The position numbers and the translations under genes are program-made. The notes beneath the pieces are model-generated. The model was not told the origin of the DNA, did no database searches, and saw nothing but the letters and a program-made list of their open reading frames with translations. DNA of 64,000 nt from the NCBI GenBank assembly GCA_963768565.1, contig CAVYIO010000008.1, positions 124,001 through 188,000 on the forward strand. Direction: 5' to 3'. This DNA is from JABDKH01 sp963768565 (GTDB lineage Bacteria; Bacteroidota; Rhodothermia; Rhodothermales; JABDKH01). Shown here piece by piece: positions 50,782 through 59,210 of this stretch; within the stretch, counting starts at the first letter, position 1, and every line of letters begins with the position of its first letter.

Positions 50782-53020
50782 CGCGGCATATCATACGCGC
50801 GGCGAGTCGGAGTATGTAGACGATGTTCTGCAACCGGCCGGAATGCTGATGGCCGCGGTCTTCGCATCGCCGGTCGCCCATGCCAGAATTACGAAACTGC
50901 AATCGGATCGTGCACGGGCGATCCCGGGTGTCCACGCGATCCTCGACGCGCGCGACATACCCGGCGAGAATCAGATTGGACCGATTATTCAAGACGAACC
51001 GCTCCTGGCCGATAGCGACGTACACTATGTGGGCCAACCCGTTGCCGTGGTGCTCGCCGACTCGGCCGAGATCGCACGCGCTGCAGTTCGGTTGATCGAG
51101 ATTCAGTTTGAGGAGAGGCCTGCCATCACGGATCCGCGCGAAGCTTTTGACCGGGGCGAAATCATCGGCGCGACCAGAACCTTCGAGATGGGCGACGTGG
51201 ACGCCACCTGGGCGTCGTGTGCACACGTGGTCGAAGGTCGATGCGATGTCGGTGGCCAGGATCATGTTTATCTGGAAACACAGCGCTCGCGTGCCGTGCC
51301 ACTTGAGGGCGGACGCATGCGTGTCTTTTCCTCCACGCAGAGCCCGTACGCGGGTCAGAGGATGGTCGCGCGAATACTGGGAATTCCGAACAATCATGTC
51401 GAGATCGATGTGACGCGACTGGGCGGCGGCTTCGGAGGCAAGGAGGACCAGGCCACGCCGTGGGCATGTCTGGCCGCGCTCGGCGCGTGGCATACCGGAC
51501 GACCGGTCGAACTCGTTCTTCGTCGATCGGAGGACATGATGATGACGGGCAAGCGCCATCCGTACTCGTCAGATTTCAAGATCGGTGCCTCTGCCGACGG
51601 GAAGATCCTGGCTTACTCGGTGCGACATTATCAGAATGCAGGAGCAGCAGCCGATCTCTCGCCCGCCGTGCTGGAGCGCACACTGTTTCACTCGACGAAC
51701 AGCTACTTCATTCCCAACGTTCGGGCATTCGCGGCTTCCTGCCGTACCAATCTTCCACCCAACACCGCGTTTCGGGGATTCGGCGGACCACAGGGAATGT
51801 TCGTCATCGAGAGCGCTATCGCCCGGCTCGCCGAAACCATCGGCGAACGTGCGGAGAAGATTCAGAAGATCAACCTGCTGACCGACGGGGATACGTTCCC
51901 GTACGGACAGACAGTGGAAGACGGTCGCGCAACGAGGACGTGGGAGGCGGCGGAGAGCTCGTTTGACCTGCCGTCGATTATTCGACGTGTGTCATCATTC
52001 AACGATTCCAACTTCGGTATCAAGAAGGGCGTTGCGATCATGCCGATCTGCTTCGGCATTTCTTTCACCACGACGTTCATGAATCAGGCCAGCGCGCTGG
52101 TCCACGTGTACACCGACGGATCCGTAAGCGTGAGCACGGGAGGCGTCGAAATGGGTCAGGGCCTCGTTACCAACATCGCAGCGATCGTAGCCACAGCCTT
52201 CGGCATCAAGCCCGAGCGCATCAGAATCGAGACGACAAATACTACGCGAGTTGCGAACATGTCGCCGTCGGCGGCCAGCTCGACCACGTTGCTTAACGGA
52301 AATGCCACGCTGGTTGCAGTACGCGAAATCGTCGACCGGTTGAAACGCGCCGCGATTCAGGAGCTGGGTGTGCCTGACACCAGCGTCATCACGATCGAAG
52401 ACGAAATCGTAACATGTGACGGGAGTCAGACAAGCCTGACGTGGGCCGATCTGATCATGGCCGCACATCTTAGACGTGTAGATCTGTCAGCGCACGGATT
52501 CTTTGCCACGCCGGACATCCATTTCGACAAGGGCAAAGAGATGGGAAAGCCGTTCGCCTATCACACGTATGGGACGGCCATCATACAGACGACGGTCGAC
52601 TGCCTTCGCGGAACGTATGACGTCGACAGCGTCAAGATCGTGCACGACATGGGACGACCTCTCAACCGGTCGGTCGACCTCGGGCAGATCGAGGGCGGGC
52701 TCGCCCAGGGACTCGGATGGATGACGATGGAGGACCTGCAATACGACGACGAAGGGCGACTGATGTCGGGAGCGCTGGCGACGTACAAGGTGCCGGACGT
52801 CTACTTCATGCCGGACGATATCCAGGTGGAGTTCCTGCGCGACGCCGACGAGGTGCTGGGACCGTACGGCAGCAAGGCGGTGGGTGAGCCGCCGCTGATG
52901 TACGGTATCGGCGTGTTCTTCGCCCTGCGGAATGCTATGCGTGCGTTCCGTTCCGACGTCGATCTTCCATTCGAGGCGCCCATGACTCCCGAGCGACTGC
53001 TGCTTGACCCTGCATCCTGA
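50768..53020 (+). CDS. xdhB: Xanthine dehydrogenase molybdenum-binding subunit
   Basis: A 750-residue protein. Its start ATG at 50768 lies inside the xdhA end. It holds the molybdopterin motif LGGGFGGKED, the substrate-binding arginine region NTAFRGFGGPQG and the catalytic glutamate in KAVGEPPLMYG, all in the arrangement of true xanthine dehydrogenases. It hydroxylates hypoxanthine to xanthine and xanthine to urate in complex with XdhA. It is followed within 10 bases by xdhC. Confidence 0.9.
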   Translation: MKHVDAAYHTRGESEYVDDVLQPAGMLMAAVFASPVAHARITKLQSDRARAIPGVHAILDARDIPGENQIGPIIQDEPLLADSDVHYVGQPVAVVLADSAEIARAAVRLIEIQFEERPAITDPREAFDRGEIIGATRTFEMGDVDATWASCAHVVEGRCDVGGQDHVYLETQRSRAVPLEGGRMRVFSSTQSPYAGQRMVARILGIPNNHVEIDVTRLGGGFGGKEDQATPWACLAALGAWHTGRPVELVLRRSEDMMMTGKRHPYSSDFKIGASADGKILAYSVRHYQNAGAAADLSPAVLERTLFHSTNSYFIPNVRAFAASCRTNLPPNTAFRGFGGPQGMFVIESAIARLAETIGERAEKIQKINLLTDGDTFPYGQTVEDGRATRTWEAAESSFDLPSIIRRVSSFNDSNFGIKKGVAIMPICFGISFTTTFMNQASALVHVYTDGSVSVSTGGVEMGQGLVTNIAAIVATAFGIKPERIRIETTNTTRVANMSPSAASSTTLLNGNATLVAVREIVDRLKRAAIQELGVPDTSVITIEDEIVTCDGSQTSLTWADLIMAAHLRRVDLSAHGFFATPDIHFDKGKEMGKPFAYHTYGTAIIQTTVDCLRGTYDVDSVKIVHDMGRPLNRSVDLGQIEGGLAQGLGWMTMEDLQYDDEGRLMSGALATYKVPDVYFMPDDIQVEFLRDADEVLGPYGSKAVGEPPLMYGIGVFFALRNAMRAFRSDVDLPFEAPMTPERLLLDPAS

Positions 53021-53028
53021 GATTGTGC

Positions 53029-54051
53029 ATGAGCTTTCTCGTCTCGAGCCGCCGATCATCGCGAAATCACAGTGAGAACCTCATCGTGAAGTCGTTCTGG
53101 AGCATCGTCAGTAAGCACCTCGGCCGGGGCGAACGTGTATTTGTGGCTCGAGTGGTGGAGCACACGGCCCACTCGCCCGGAACGACCGGGGCCGGTCTGA
53201 TTGTGACCCAGTCGGGAGATGTGGCTGGAACGATCGGTGGCGGAGTCATGGAATTCAATGTCATCGAAGAGGCGCGGAAGGCTCTCGACGACGGCCGGTT
53301 TCAGACGCGCATTCAAACACTCCATCATCAGACACGGGGCGCCGGAGATCCGTCCGGACTGATCTGTGCGGGCCGCCAGACAAATCTCTACTGTCTGTAC
53401 CGCCCGGATGTTGACGCGGCCGCAATTGCACAGGCCGCGAGTGCGCAACGGATGAACAGGCCCGGCGTATTGACGATCTCGGAATCGGGGACAACATTCG
53501 CGGATACTCGACAAGAATCGCCGTGGACCCAATCGTCGCTCGCGCACTCACCGGATGGTTGGAAATACGTCGAGCAGATGCTCAACCTGCGGCGGATCGC
53601 CATCCTGGGCGGCGGGCACTGCGGTCTCGCTCTTTCACGCGTGATGCACGACCTCGGGTACGACGTGTCGGTGTTTGACACGCGGGCCGACGCCCCGGCG
53701 ATGCTAAAGTCTGCGTCGGATAACACAATGACGGTCGTCCAGGACTTTGCGGAGGTCGGCGCGACGATCGCCTACCCTGAGCTGACGGAGATTGTCGTGA
53801 TGACTACCGATCTGACATCAGACGTGCGAGCATTGTCCGGAATTATGGATCATCCGTTTCCGTTCGTCGGCGTGATGGGAAGCGCAGCGAAGATCGCCGC
53901 GATCAAGAAGGCGCTGAGATCGGAGGGGTTGGCTGACGAGATACTCGACCGTATGACAGCTCCGGTCGGCCTGCCGATCGGTAGCAATACACCGCAGGAG
54001 ATCGCGATCAGCGTGTCTGCCCAGCTCCTGCAGCGTCGAGCGTCAACCTGA
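53029..54051 (+). CDS. xdhC: XdhC molybdenum cofactor sulfuration/insertion factor
   Basis: A 340-residue protein. Starts are TTG 53023, ATG 53029 or a GTG near 53086; I give the ATG, though the conserved part only begins at FWSIVSKHLGRGERVFVARVV. The second domain has a Rossmann motif (RRIAILGGGHCGLAL) and later GVMGSAAKIAAIKKAL and PVGLPIGSNTPQEIAISV. XdhC binds molybdenum cofactor and loads the sulfurated form into XdhB. Placement right after xdhB is the usual one. Confidence 0.9.
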   Translation: MSFLVSSRRSSRNHSENLIVKSFWSIVSKHLGRGERVFVARVVEHTAHSPGTTGAGLIVTQSGDVAGTIGGGVMEFNVIEEARKALDDGRFQTRIQTLHHQTRGAGDPSGLICAGRQTNLYCLYRPDVDAAAIAQAASAQRMNRPGVLTISESGTTFADTRQESPWTQSSLAHSPDGWKYVEQMLNLRRIAILGGGHCGLALSRVMHDLGYDVSVFDTRADAPAMLKSASDNTMTVVQDFAEVGATIAYPELTEIVVMTTDLTSDVRALSGIMDHPFPFVGVMGSAAKIAAIKKALRSEGLADEILDRMTAPVGLPIGSNTPQEIAISVSAQLLQRRAST

Positions 54052-54146
54052 GGCGTGCAACGTCGCGACTCCCCGGAGTCATGTCGGCAACTTCACGTGG
54101 ACCGATACACCAGAAGCCGAACACGACCTCACACAAACACCGCCGA

Positions 54147-55151
54147 CTACATCGTCTTGTGCGGAAGGCTCTCGGTTCTTCCCGCTTGTGAGACAATGAG
54201 ATACTCGAGTTTACGCTGTAGCTCGCGAATCGTGATCGCTCCGCCATAAGTGAGGCCCGATCGCAGACCTCCGATCATGTCCGCGATGATTTCGTCGATG
54301 TCTTCCCGATACTCGACATACGTGGACACTCCTTCCGCCGTCCTCCAGTCCGGCACGCCGCCAATGAACGAGTCCTGCGCCTCCTGACTGGCCATGCCGC
54401 GAAACTCCTTTACGCGGCGCCCGTCGATCGTCACGACCTCGCCGGGTGTCGGAGCCGTGCCGGCCAGCATTCCTCCGAGCATTACGAAGTCGGCACCGAA
54501 CGCCAGCGCCTTCACGATATCACCCGGCCTCCGAATTCCCCCATCGGCAATGACGGATCGGTCCGTCTTGGCACACTGTTGAATCGATGTCAACATCGGG
54601 ACACCGAATCCCGTTTTGATTCGGGTACTGCATACGGACCCGCCGCCGATTCCGACCTTGATCAGGTCGGCCCCGCACGATGCCAGGTAGTCGGCGCCCG
54701 CATACGTTGCCACGTTGCCTGCAATGATGCACGCGCTCGGGAGCAAATCGCGAAGACGTTTGAGCGTTGCACCCACGTACTTTCCATGGGCGTGCGCGAC
54801 GTCGATACAGAAGTAGGACGCACCCGCGTCCCTCAGCGCTTCCGCCCGCTCGAGGTCGGCCTCGGAGCAACCGATCGATACAAAAGCAGTCGACGTGCAC
54901 TTCTTGAACTCGGCAATATTCCGATCGACGGACAGGAAACGATGGAGTACGCCCACTCCCCCCTTCGCCGATATGTAATTCGCCATGTCACTTTCCGTGA
55001 TCGTGTCCATGTTGGACGACATGACCGGAAGCTGAAGCGTCAGAAGGCCCCGCTTGTCCGTCATCGAGATATCCACCAGTCGACGCGACTCGCTGTGGTT
55101 ATATGCCGGCACGAGAAGAACGTCGTCGTAGGTGATGGCTTGCTGACTCAT
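54147..55151 (-). CDS. guaC: GMP reductase-like enzyme (IMPDH/GMPR family, no CBS domain)
   Basis: A 334-residue TIM-barrel protein with the catalytic cysteine loop GIGGGSVCSTRIKTGFG, the phosphate motif ADGGIRRPGDIVKAL and the FMVGG-like MLGGMLAGTAPTPGE. The start ITYDDVLLVPAYN is standard for the IMPDH/GMPR family. The lack of a CBS insertion and the length point to GMP reductase, which turns GMP into IMP, though a CBS-less IMP dehydrogenase cannot be excluded; the tail QAGRTESLPH recalls IMPDH. Its place within the purine-degradation cluster, on the opposite strand, favours feeding guanine nucleotides into that path. Confidence 0.8.
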   Translation of the reverse strand: MSQQAITYDDVLLVPAYNHSESRRLVDISMTDKRGLLTLQLPVMSSNMDTITESDMANYISAKGGVGVLHRFLSVDRNIAEFKKCTSTAFVSIGCSEADLERAEALRDAGASYFCIDVAHAHGKYVGATLKRLRDLLPSACIIAGNVATYAGADYLASCGADLIKVGIGGGSVCSTRIKTGFGVPMLTSIQQCAKTDRSVIADGGIRRPGDIVKALAFGADFVMLGGMLAGTAPTPGEVVTIDGRRVKEFRGMASQEAQDSFIGGVPDWRTAEGVSTYVEYREDIDEIIADMIGGLRSGLTYGGAITIRELQRKLEYLIVSQAGRTESLPHKTM

Positions 55152-55412
55152 TGGATTTCAGTGTGTATCGTGTCTATCGTCGGGACGGGAGCGGCGTCGT
55201 GTGCCATCGCAGTCTACAGGGTGAACAGCGAATGCGCAACGGTGGTGCGTATCATCTACTTGTCGATGTCGACCAGCGTCGCCGGTGCGCTTGTGTCGGT
55301 GCGACAGGACCAATAGAGTCGGCAAGATGGTTAAGAAGGTCAGGCGTCGAGATGGATATCGACACGGTTACGCTGTGCCTCAAGACACCGAACGAGATTA
55401 GCGGAGGTTGAC

Positions 55413-56357
55413 ATGTCGGCAATTCGAGTGGTGGTCGCCGTCGGAGGCAACTCGTTGATCCGGGACTCGCAGCATCAATCCGTCCAGGACCAGTATGCGA
55501 TGGCGGCCCTGACGGACGACCATATCGCCACGCTGGTTCAGATGGGATTCGAGGTAGCGATCACTCACGGAAACGGACCCCAGGTTGGATTCATCCTTCG
55601 TCGGTCCGAGCTCGCGGCACACGAACTGCACGAGATACCGCTGGAGGTGTGCGGGGCGGACACGCAGGGCGCGATCGGCTATGCGTTGCAGCAAAACCTC
55701 TGCAATGATTTCCGTCGGCTGGGTATCGAGAAGGGCGTAGCCACCGTCATCAGTCAGGTTGAGGTCGACATTGACGATCCTGCTTTCTTGAACCCGAGCA
55801 AGCCGATCGGCTGGTATATGGACGAGGCAACAGCGCGGCGGAGACAGACGGAAGGCTGGCATGTTGAACTGGAGGGCGACAGGGGATGGCGGCGCGTGGT
55901 CGCTTCTCCCCGACCCCTGCGCATCATAGAAGCACCCGTCATCCGAAAGCTCATCGACTCCGGTTTCGTCGTAATCGCCGTGGGTGGCGGAGGAATACCG
56001 GTTGTGAGAGAGCAGTCGGGCGACCTCCGTGGCGTGGAGGCCGTTATCGACAAGGATCTTGCGTCCGGATTGCTTGCGACCGCGCTTGACGCAAGTTTGC
56101 TGGTGATCGCGACATCGGTTGAGAAGGCCGCGCTCCATTTCGGGACACCGAAACAGCAATGGATCGATACCATCACGGTGGACGAAGCGAAAGGATACCT
56201 CGCAGAGGGGATCCATTTCGGACGTGGCAGCATGGAGCCCAAGATCCAGGCGATCATCGACTTTATCGAGGCCGGGGGCACGGAAGGATTGATCACGAAC
56301 GCTGAGAATCTCGAGCGCGCCGTGTCCGGCGAGACCGGCACGCGAATCACACGCTAA
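55413..56357 (+). CDS. arcC: Carbamate kinase
   Basis: A 314-residue amino acid kinase fold protein: VVAVGGNSLIRDS, ITHGNGPQVGFILRRSE and PKIQAIIDFIEAG. It makes ATP from carbamoyl phosphate and ADP. In anaerobic purine-degrading bacteria the gene (yqeA in E. coli) sits in the cluster with ygfK, ssnA and xdh homologues, where it captures the carbamoyl groups released from the opened purine ring. No arginine deiminase genes are nearby, which argues against an arginine role. Confidence 0.9.
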   Translation: MSAIRVVVAVGGNSLIRDSQHQSVQDQYAMAALTDDHIATLVQMGFEVAITHGNGPQVGFILRRSELAAHELHEIPLEVCGADTQGAIGYALQQNLCNDFRRLGIEKGVATVISQVEVDIDDPAFLNPSKPIGWYMDEATARRRQTEGWHVELEGDRGWRRVVASPRPLRIIEAPVIRKLIDSGFVVIAVGGGGIPVVREQSGDLRGVEAVIDKDLASGLLATALDASLLVIATSVEKAALHFGTPKQQWIDTITVDEAKGYLAEGIHFGRGSMEPKIQAIIDFIEAGGTEGLITNAENLERAVSGETGTRITR

Positions 56358-56487
56358 GTCTCGGTGGTTCAATCTCCGGGCCGTTGTCTACTTTGTCCGG
56401 CGTCCTGAGATCGGCCCAATTGAACTGTTTACCTTGTGGGTGCTGGTCCCGTAAAGTATCATGCAGTCCCACCGTCGACGTACCCCG

Positions 56488-59166
56488 ATGTCAGACATTA
56501 CTTTCAGCCTGAATGGCACGGAGACTACGGTCTCGTGCGATCCCGACCAGCATTTCCTCGAAGTCCTGCGGGAGGAATGCGGAATGACGTCGGTGAAGGA
56601 TGGCTGCTCGCCGCAGGGCTATTGCGGCTGTTGCACGATCCTGGTCGACGGCCGCCCCGCTCTCTCGTGTCTTCGCAAGGCGGAGCAGATGGATGGTTGC
56701 AAGGTCGAGACGCTGGATGGTGTTTCGGAAAACAAGCTCCGTATTCTGTCAGAGGCCTTTGTCCAGGAGGGCGGGATCCAGTGCGGGTTCTGTATTCCGG
56801 GTATCGTGATGCGGGCCTACTCACTTCTTGAACGCACCGACAAGCCCGATCGCACAGCCATCGAGCGCGGGCTGTCCGGCCATCTTTGCCGGTGCACGGG
56901 CTACAGCCGAATTGTCGATGCGATTGAGACCGCCGGCGAGACGTGGAACAACGGGATCCCGGCCCGCGGCAAACCGCGGCGGTCAGATTTCTTCGGCGAG
57001 GCATTCGGCCTGGAAAGGAGTTCGCCGCGTAACGGCGCACCTGGAGGTCAGGGAGTTGGCGATTCCTCGTCCCGCTATCGTGGCATCGAGCATGCGCTGG
57101 GACACAAGCCCTACGTCGCGGACATGCGCATCGACGGGATGCTCCACGGAGCTGTTGTCCTCAGCGAGCATCCGCGAGCGAAGGTTATCAATATCGATTC
57201 AGGCCCGGCGCTCGAGATGCCCGGTGTCTCCCGGGTTGTTACGGCGGCCGACGTTCCCGGTCAACGCCACGTTGGACTGATCTTGAAAGACTGGCCCGTT
57301 TTCGTGGCGGTCGGAGAAACGACTCGATGCGTTGGCGACGTGCTTGCACTGGTCGTGGCGGACTCGATGTTCAACGCCCGACGAGCCGCCGACGCGGTTC
57401 GCGTTCGGTACGACGTACTTGAGCCGGTCACGGACCCTGCTGCTGCACTCGCAGAGGACGCCCCCCGGATTCACAACACGGGCAACAAACTTGAGGTCTG
57501 CTCATTTTCTCGCGGTGACGTAGACGAGTCACTGTCTTCGTGTGAGCATGTGATCGAGCAGTCCTTCGAGACGCAGCGGATCGAGCACGCATTCCTTGAG
57601 CCAGAGGCCTGTCTGGCTGTGCCGCAGGATGGCAAAATAAAGGTGTACTCGCAGGGTCAGGGCGTACACGACGATCAGTTACAGATCGCCAGCGTCCTGG
57701 GCGTGGACATCGATAGAATCGACGTGGAGCTCGTCACCAACGGAGGCGCATTCGGCGGCAAGGAAGATCTATCCGTGCAGGCACAGACTACGCTCGCCGC
57801 TCAGCTGCTCGGTGTACCTGTCCGGACAGTATTGACGCGCGAGCAGTCGATGCGCATCCATCCCAAGCGCCATCCGATCACACTCGACTACACCGTTGGA
57901 GCCGATGCTGACGGTCACTTGCAGGCGGTCCGTGTACGCATCGTGGGCGACACGGGTGCGTACGCATCGGTGGGGATGAAAGTGTTGGAGCGTGCAGCTG
58001 GGCACTCGTGCGGTGTGTACCGCGTTCCACACGTCGATGTCGAGGCCACGACCGTTTACACCAACAATCCTCCGTGCGGCGCCATGCGCGGTTTCGGCGC
58101 GAACCAGGCGACGTTCGCTATTGAAGGCGTGATGGACATGCTTGCGGAACGCGTAGGCATCGACGGGTTCGACATCCGGGAACGCAACATCCTGAGTCCC
58201 GGCGATCGATTTGCCACCGGTCAAATCATGACGGAGAGTTGCGGCATCCGGCAGACGCTTGAAGCGGTCCGCGACGTTTACAAAACTGCGAAGTACGCGG
58301 GAATCGGATGTGGCATCAAGAATACTGGAATTGGCAACGGGCTCGAGGACAGCAGCCGCGTCCGAATTCAAGTTCTGGAAGATGGCCAACTGGACATACT
58401 CACCGGTTACACCGAAATGGGTCAGGGTCTTTTCACCGTTCTGCGACAAGTTGTTACGGAGGAGGCGGGTGTTAATCCCGACGTAATGAACGTTCGCGCC
58501 GTGAGTGACCCCGCTGTCTATTGCGGCATGACGACAGCATCGCGAGGAACGGCGTTGAGTACGATTGCGGCGCAGCGGGCGGCCCGGAAACTTCTCGCGG
58601 ATCTCGAGACGTCATCGCTCGAGGAGCTTGGCGGTCGGATCTACGACGGCGAATACGTGTGTGAGTTCACAACCAAGCCGGGCGCAGATGTCGACGATCC
58701 CAGGACTCATATGACGTTCAGCTACGCAACCCAGGTTGTAATTCTGAACGATGACGGACGCATCGAACGCGTTGTCGCGGCACACGATGTGGGCCGCGCA
58801 ATCAATCCGCTGGCGTGTGCAGGTCAGATTGAGGGGTCGGTCCATATGGGGTTGGGATATGCCCTGTCCGAGGACTTCAGTTGTACGGGCGGTCACCCCG
58901 ACTCTCTATTGCTCCGGGATCTTGGAATCCTGAAGGCGAAGGACACGCCGAAGATTGACGTGATCCTTATCGAGGTACCGGACGAGGTGGGCGGCTACGG
59001 TTCAAAGGGTATTGGAGAGATTGGACTCGTTCCGACCGCCGGAGCGGTTGCTGCCGCCCTTCACGCGTATGACGGCGTGCGTCGTTTCCGGCTGCCCATG
59101 CAGGACTCGCCGGCAGCCGCGCCCTCCGTCCCTAAATCACGCAAGAAGAAAAAGACCACCGGTTAG
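56488..59166 (+). CDS. Fused 2Fe-2S/molybdenum hydroxylase (XdhD / selenium-dependent XDH type)
   Basis: An 892-residue protein, fused like XdhD of E. coli. I chose ATG 56488 (MSDITFSLN); the frame opens at 56461. Residues ~1-160 hold two 2Fe-2S sites (CSPQGYCGCCTIL; QCGFCIPG with CRCTGYSR). The rest is the molybdopterin part, with NGGAFGGKEDLS, MRGFGANQATFAIEG and the glutamate loop KGIGEIGLVPT, which differs from the GEPP of xdhB. This version belongs to the group of molybdenum hydroxylases linked to labile selenium (xdhD, YgfN). The reaction is probably hydroxylation or reduction of a purine; no FAD domain is present, so electrons must leave through another protein, plausibly YgfK. Confidence 0.85.
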   Translation: MSDITFSLNGTETTVSCDPDQHFLEVLREECGMTSVKDGCSPQGYCGCCTILVDGRPALSCLRKAEQMDGCKVETLDGVSENKLRILSEAFVQEGGIQCGFCIPGIVMRAYSLLERTDKPDRTAIERGLSGHLCRCTGYSRIVDAIETAGETWNNGIPARGKPRRSDFFGEAFGLERSSPRNGAPGGQGVGDSSSRYRGIEHALGHKPYVADMRIDGMLHGAVVLSEHPRAKVINIDSGPALEMPGVSRVVTAADVPGQRHVGLILKDWPVFVAVGETTRCVGDVLALVVADSMFNARRAADAVRVRYDVLEPVTDPAAALAEDAPRIHNTGNKLEVCSFSRGDVDESLSSCEHVIEQSFETQRIEHAFLEPEACLAVPQDGKIKVYSQGQGVHDDQLQIASVLGVDIDRIDVELVTNGGAFGGKEDLSVQAQTTLAAQLLGVPVRTVLTREQSMRIHPKRHPITLDYTVGADADGHLQAVRVRIVGDTGAYASVGMKVLERAAGHSCGVYRVPHVDVEATTVYTNNPPCGAMRGFGANQATFAIEGVMDMLAERVGIDGFDIRERNILSPGDRFATGQIMTESCGIRQTLEAVRDVYKTAKYAGIGCGIKNTGIGNGLEDSSRVRIQVLEDGQLDILTGYTEMGQGLFTVLRQVVTEEAGVNPDVMNVRAVSDPAVYCGMTTASRGTALSTIAAQRAARKLLADLETSSLEELGGRIYDGEYVCEFTTKPGADVDDPRTHMTFSYATQVVILNDDGRIERVVAAHDVGRAINPLACAGQIEGSVHMGLGYALSEDFSCTGGHPDSLLLRDLGILKAKDTPKIDVILIEVPDEVGGYGSKGIGEIGLVPTAGAVAAALHAYDGVRRFRLPMQDSPAAAPSVPKSRKKKKTTG

Positions 59167-59210
59167 GTCATGAGACATTTCATGCGATGTAATTTCGCCT
59201 GACGCCGAGC

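Noticed and set aside
50660..51559. 299-residue open frame on the minus strand
   Set aside because: Antisense to xdhA and xdhB; composition is that of a shadow frame with many His/Arg.
55398..56372. 324-residue open frame on the minus strand
   Set aside because: It is antisense to carbamate kinase, whose motifs on the plus strand are clear.
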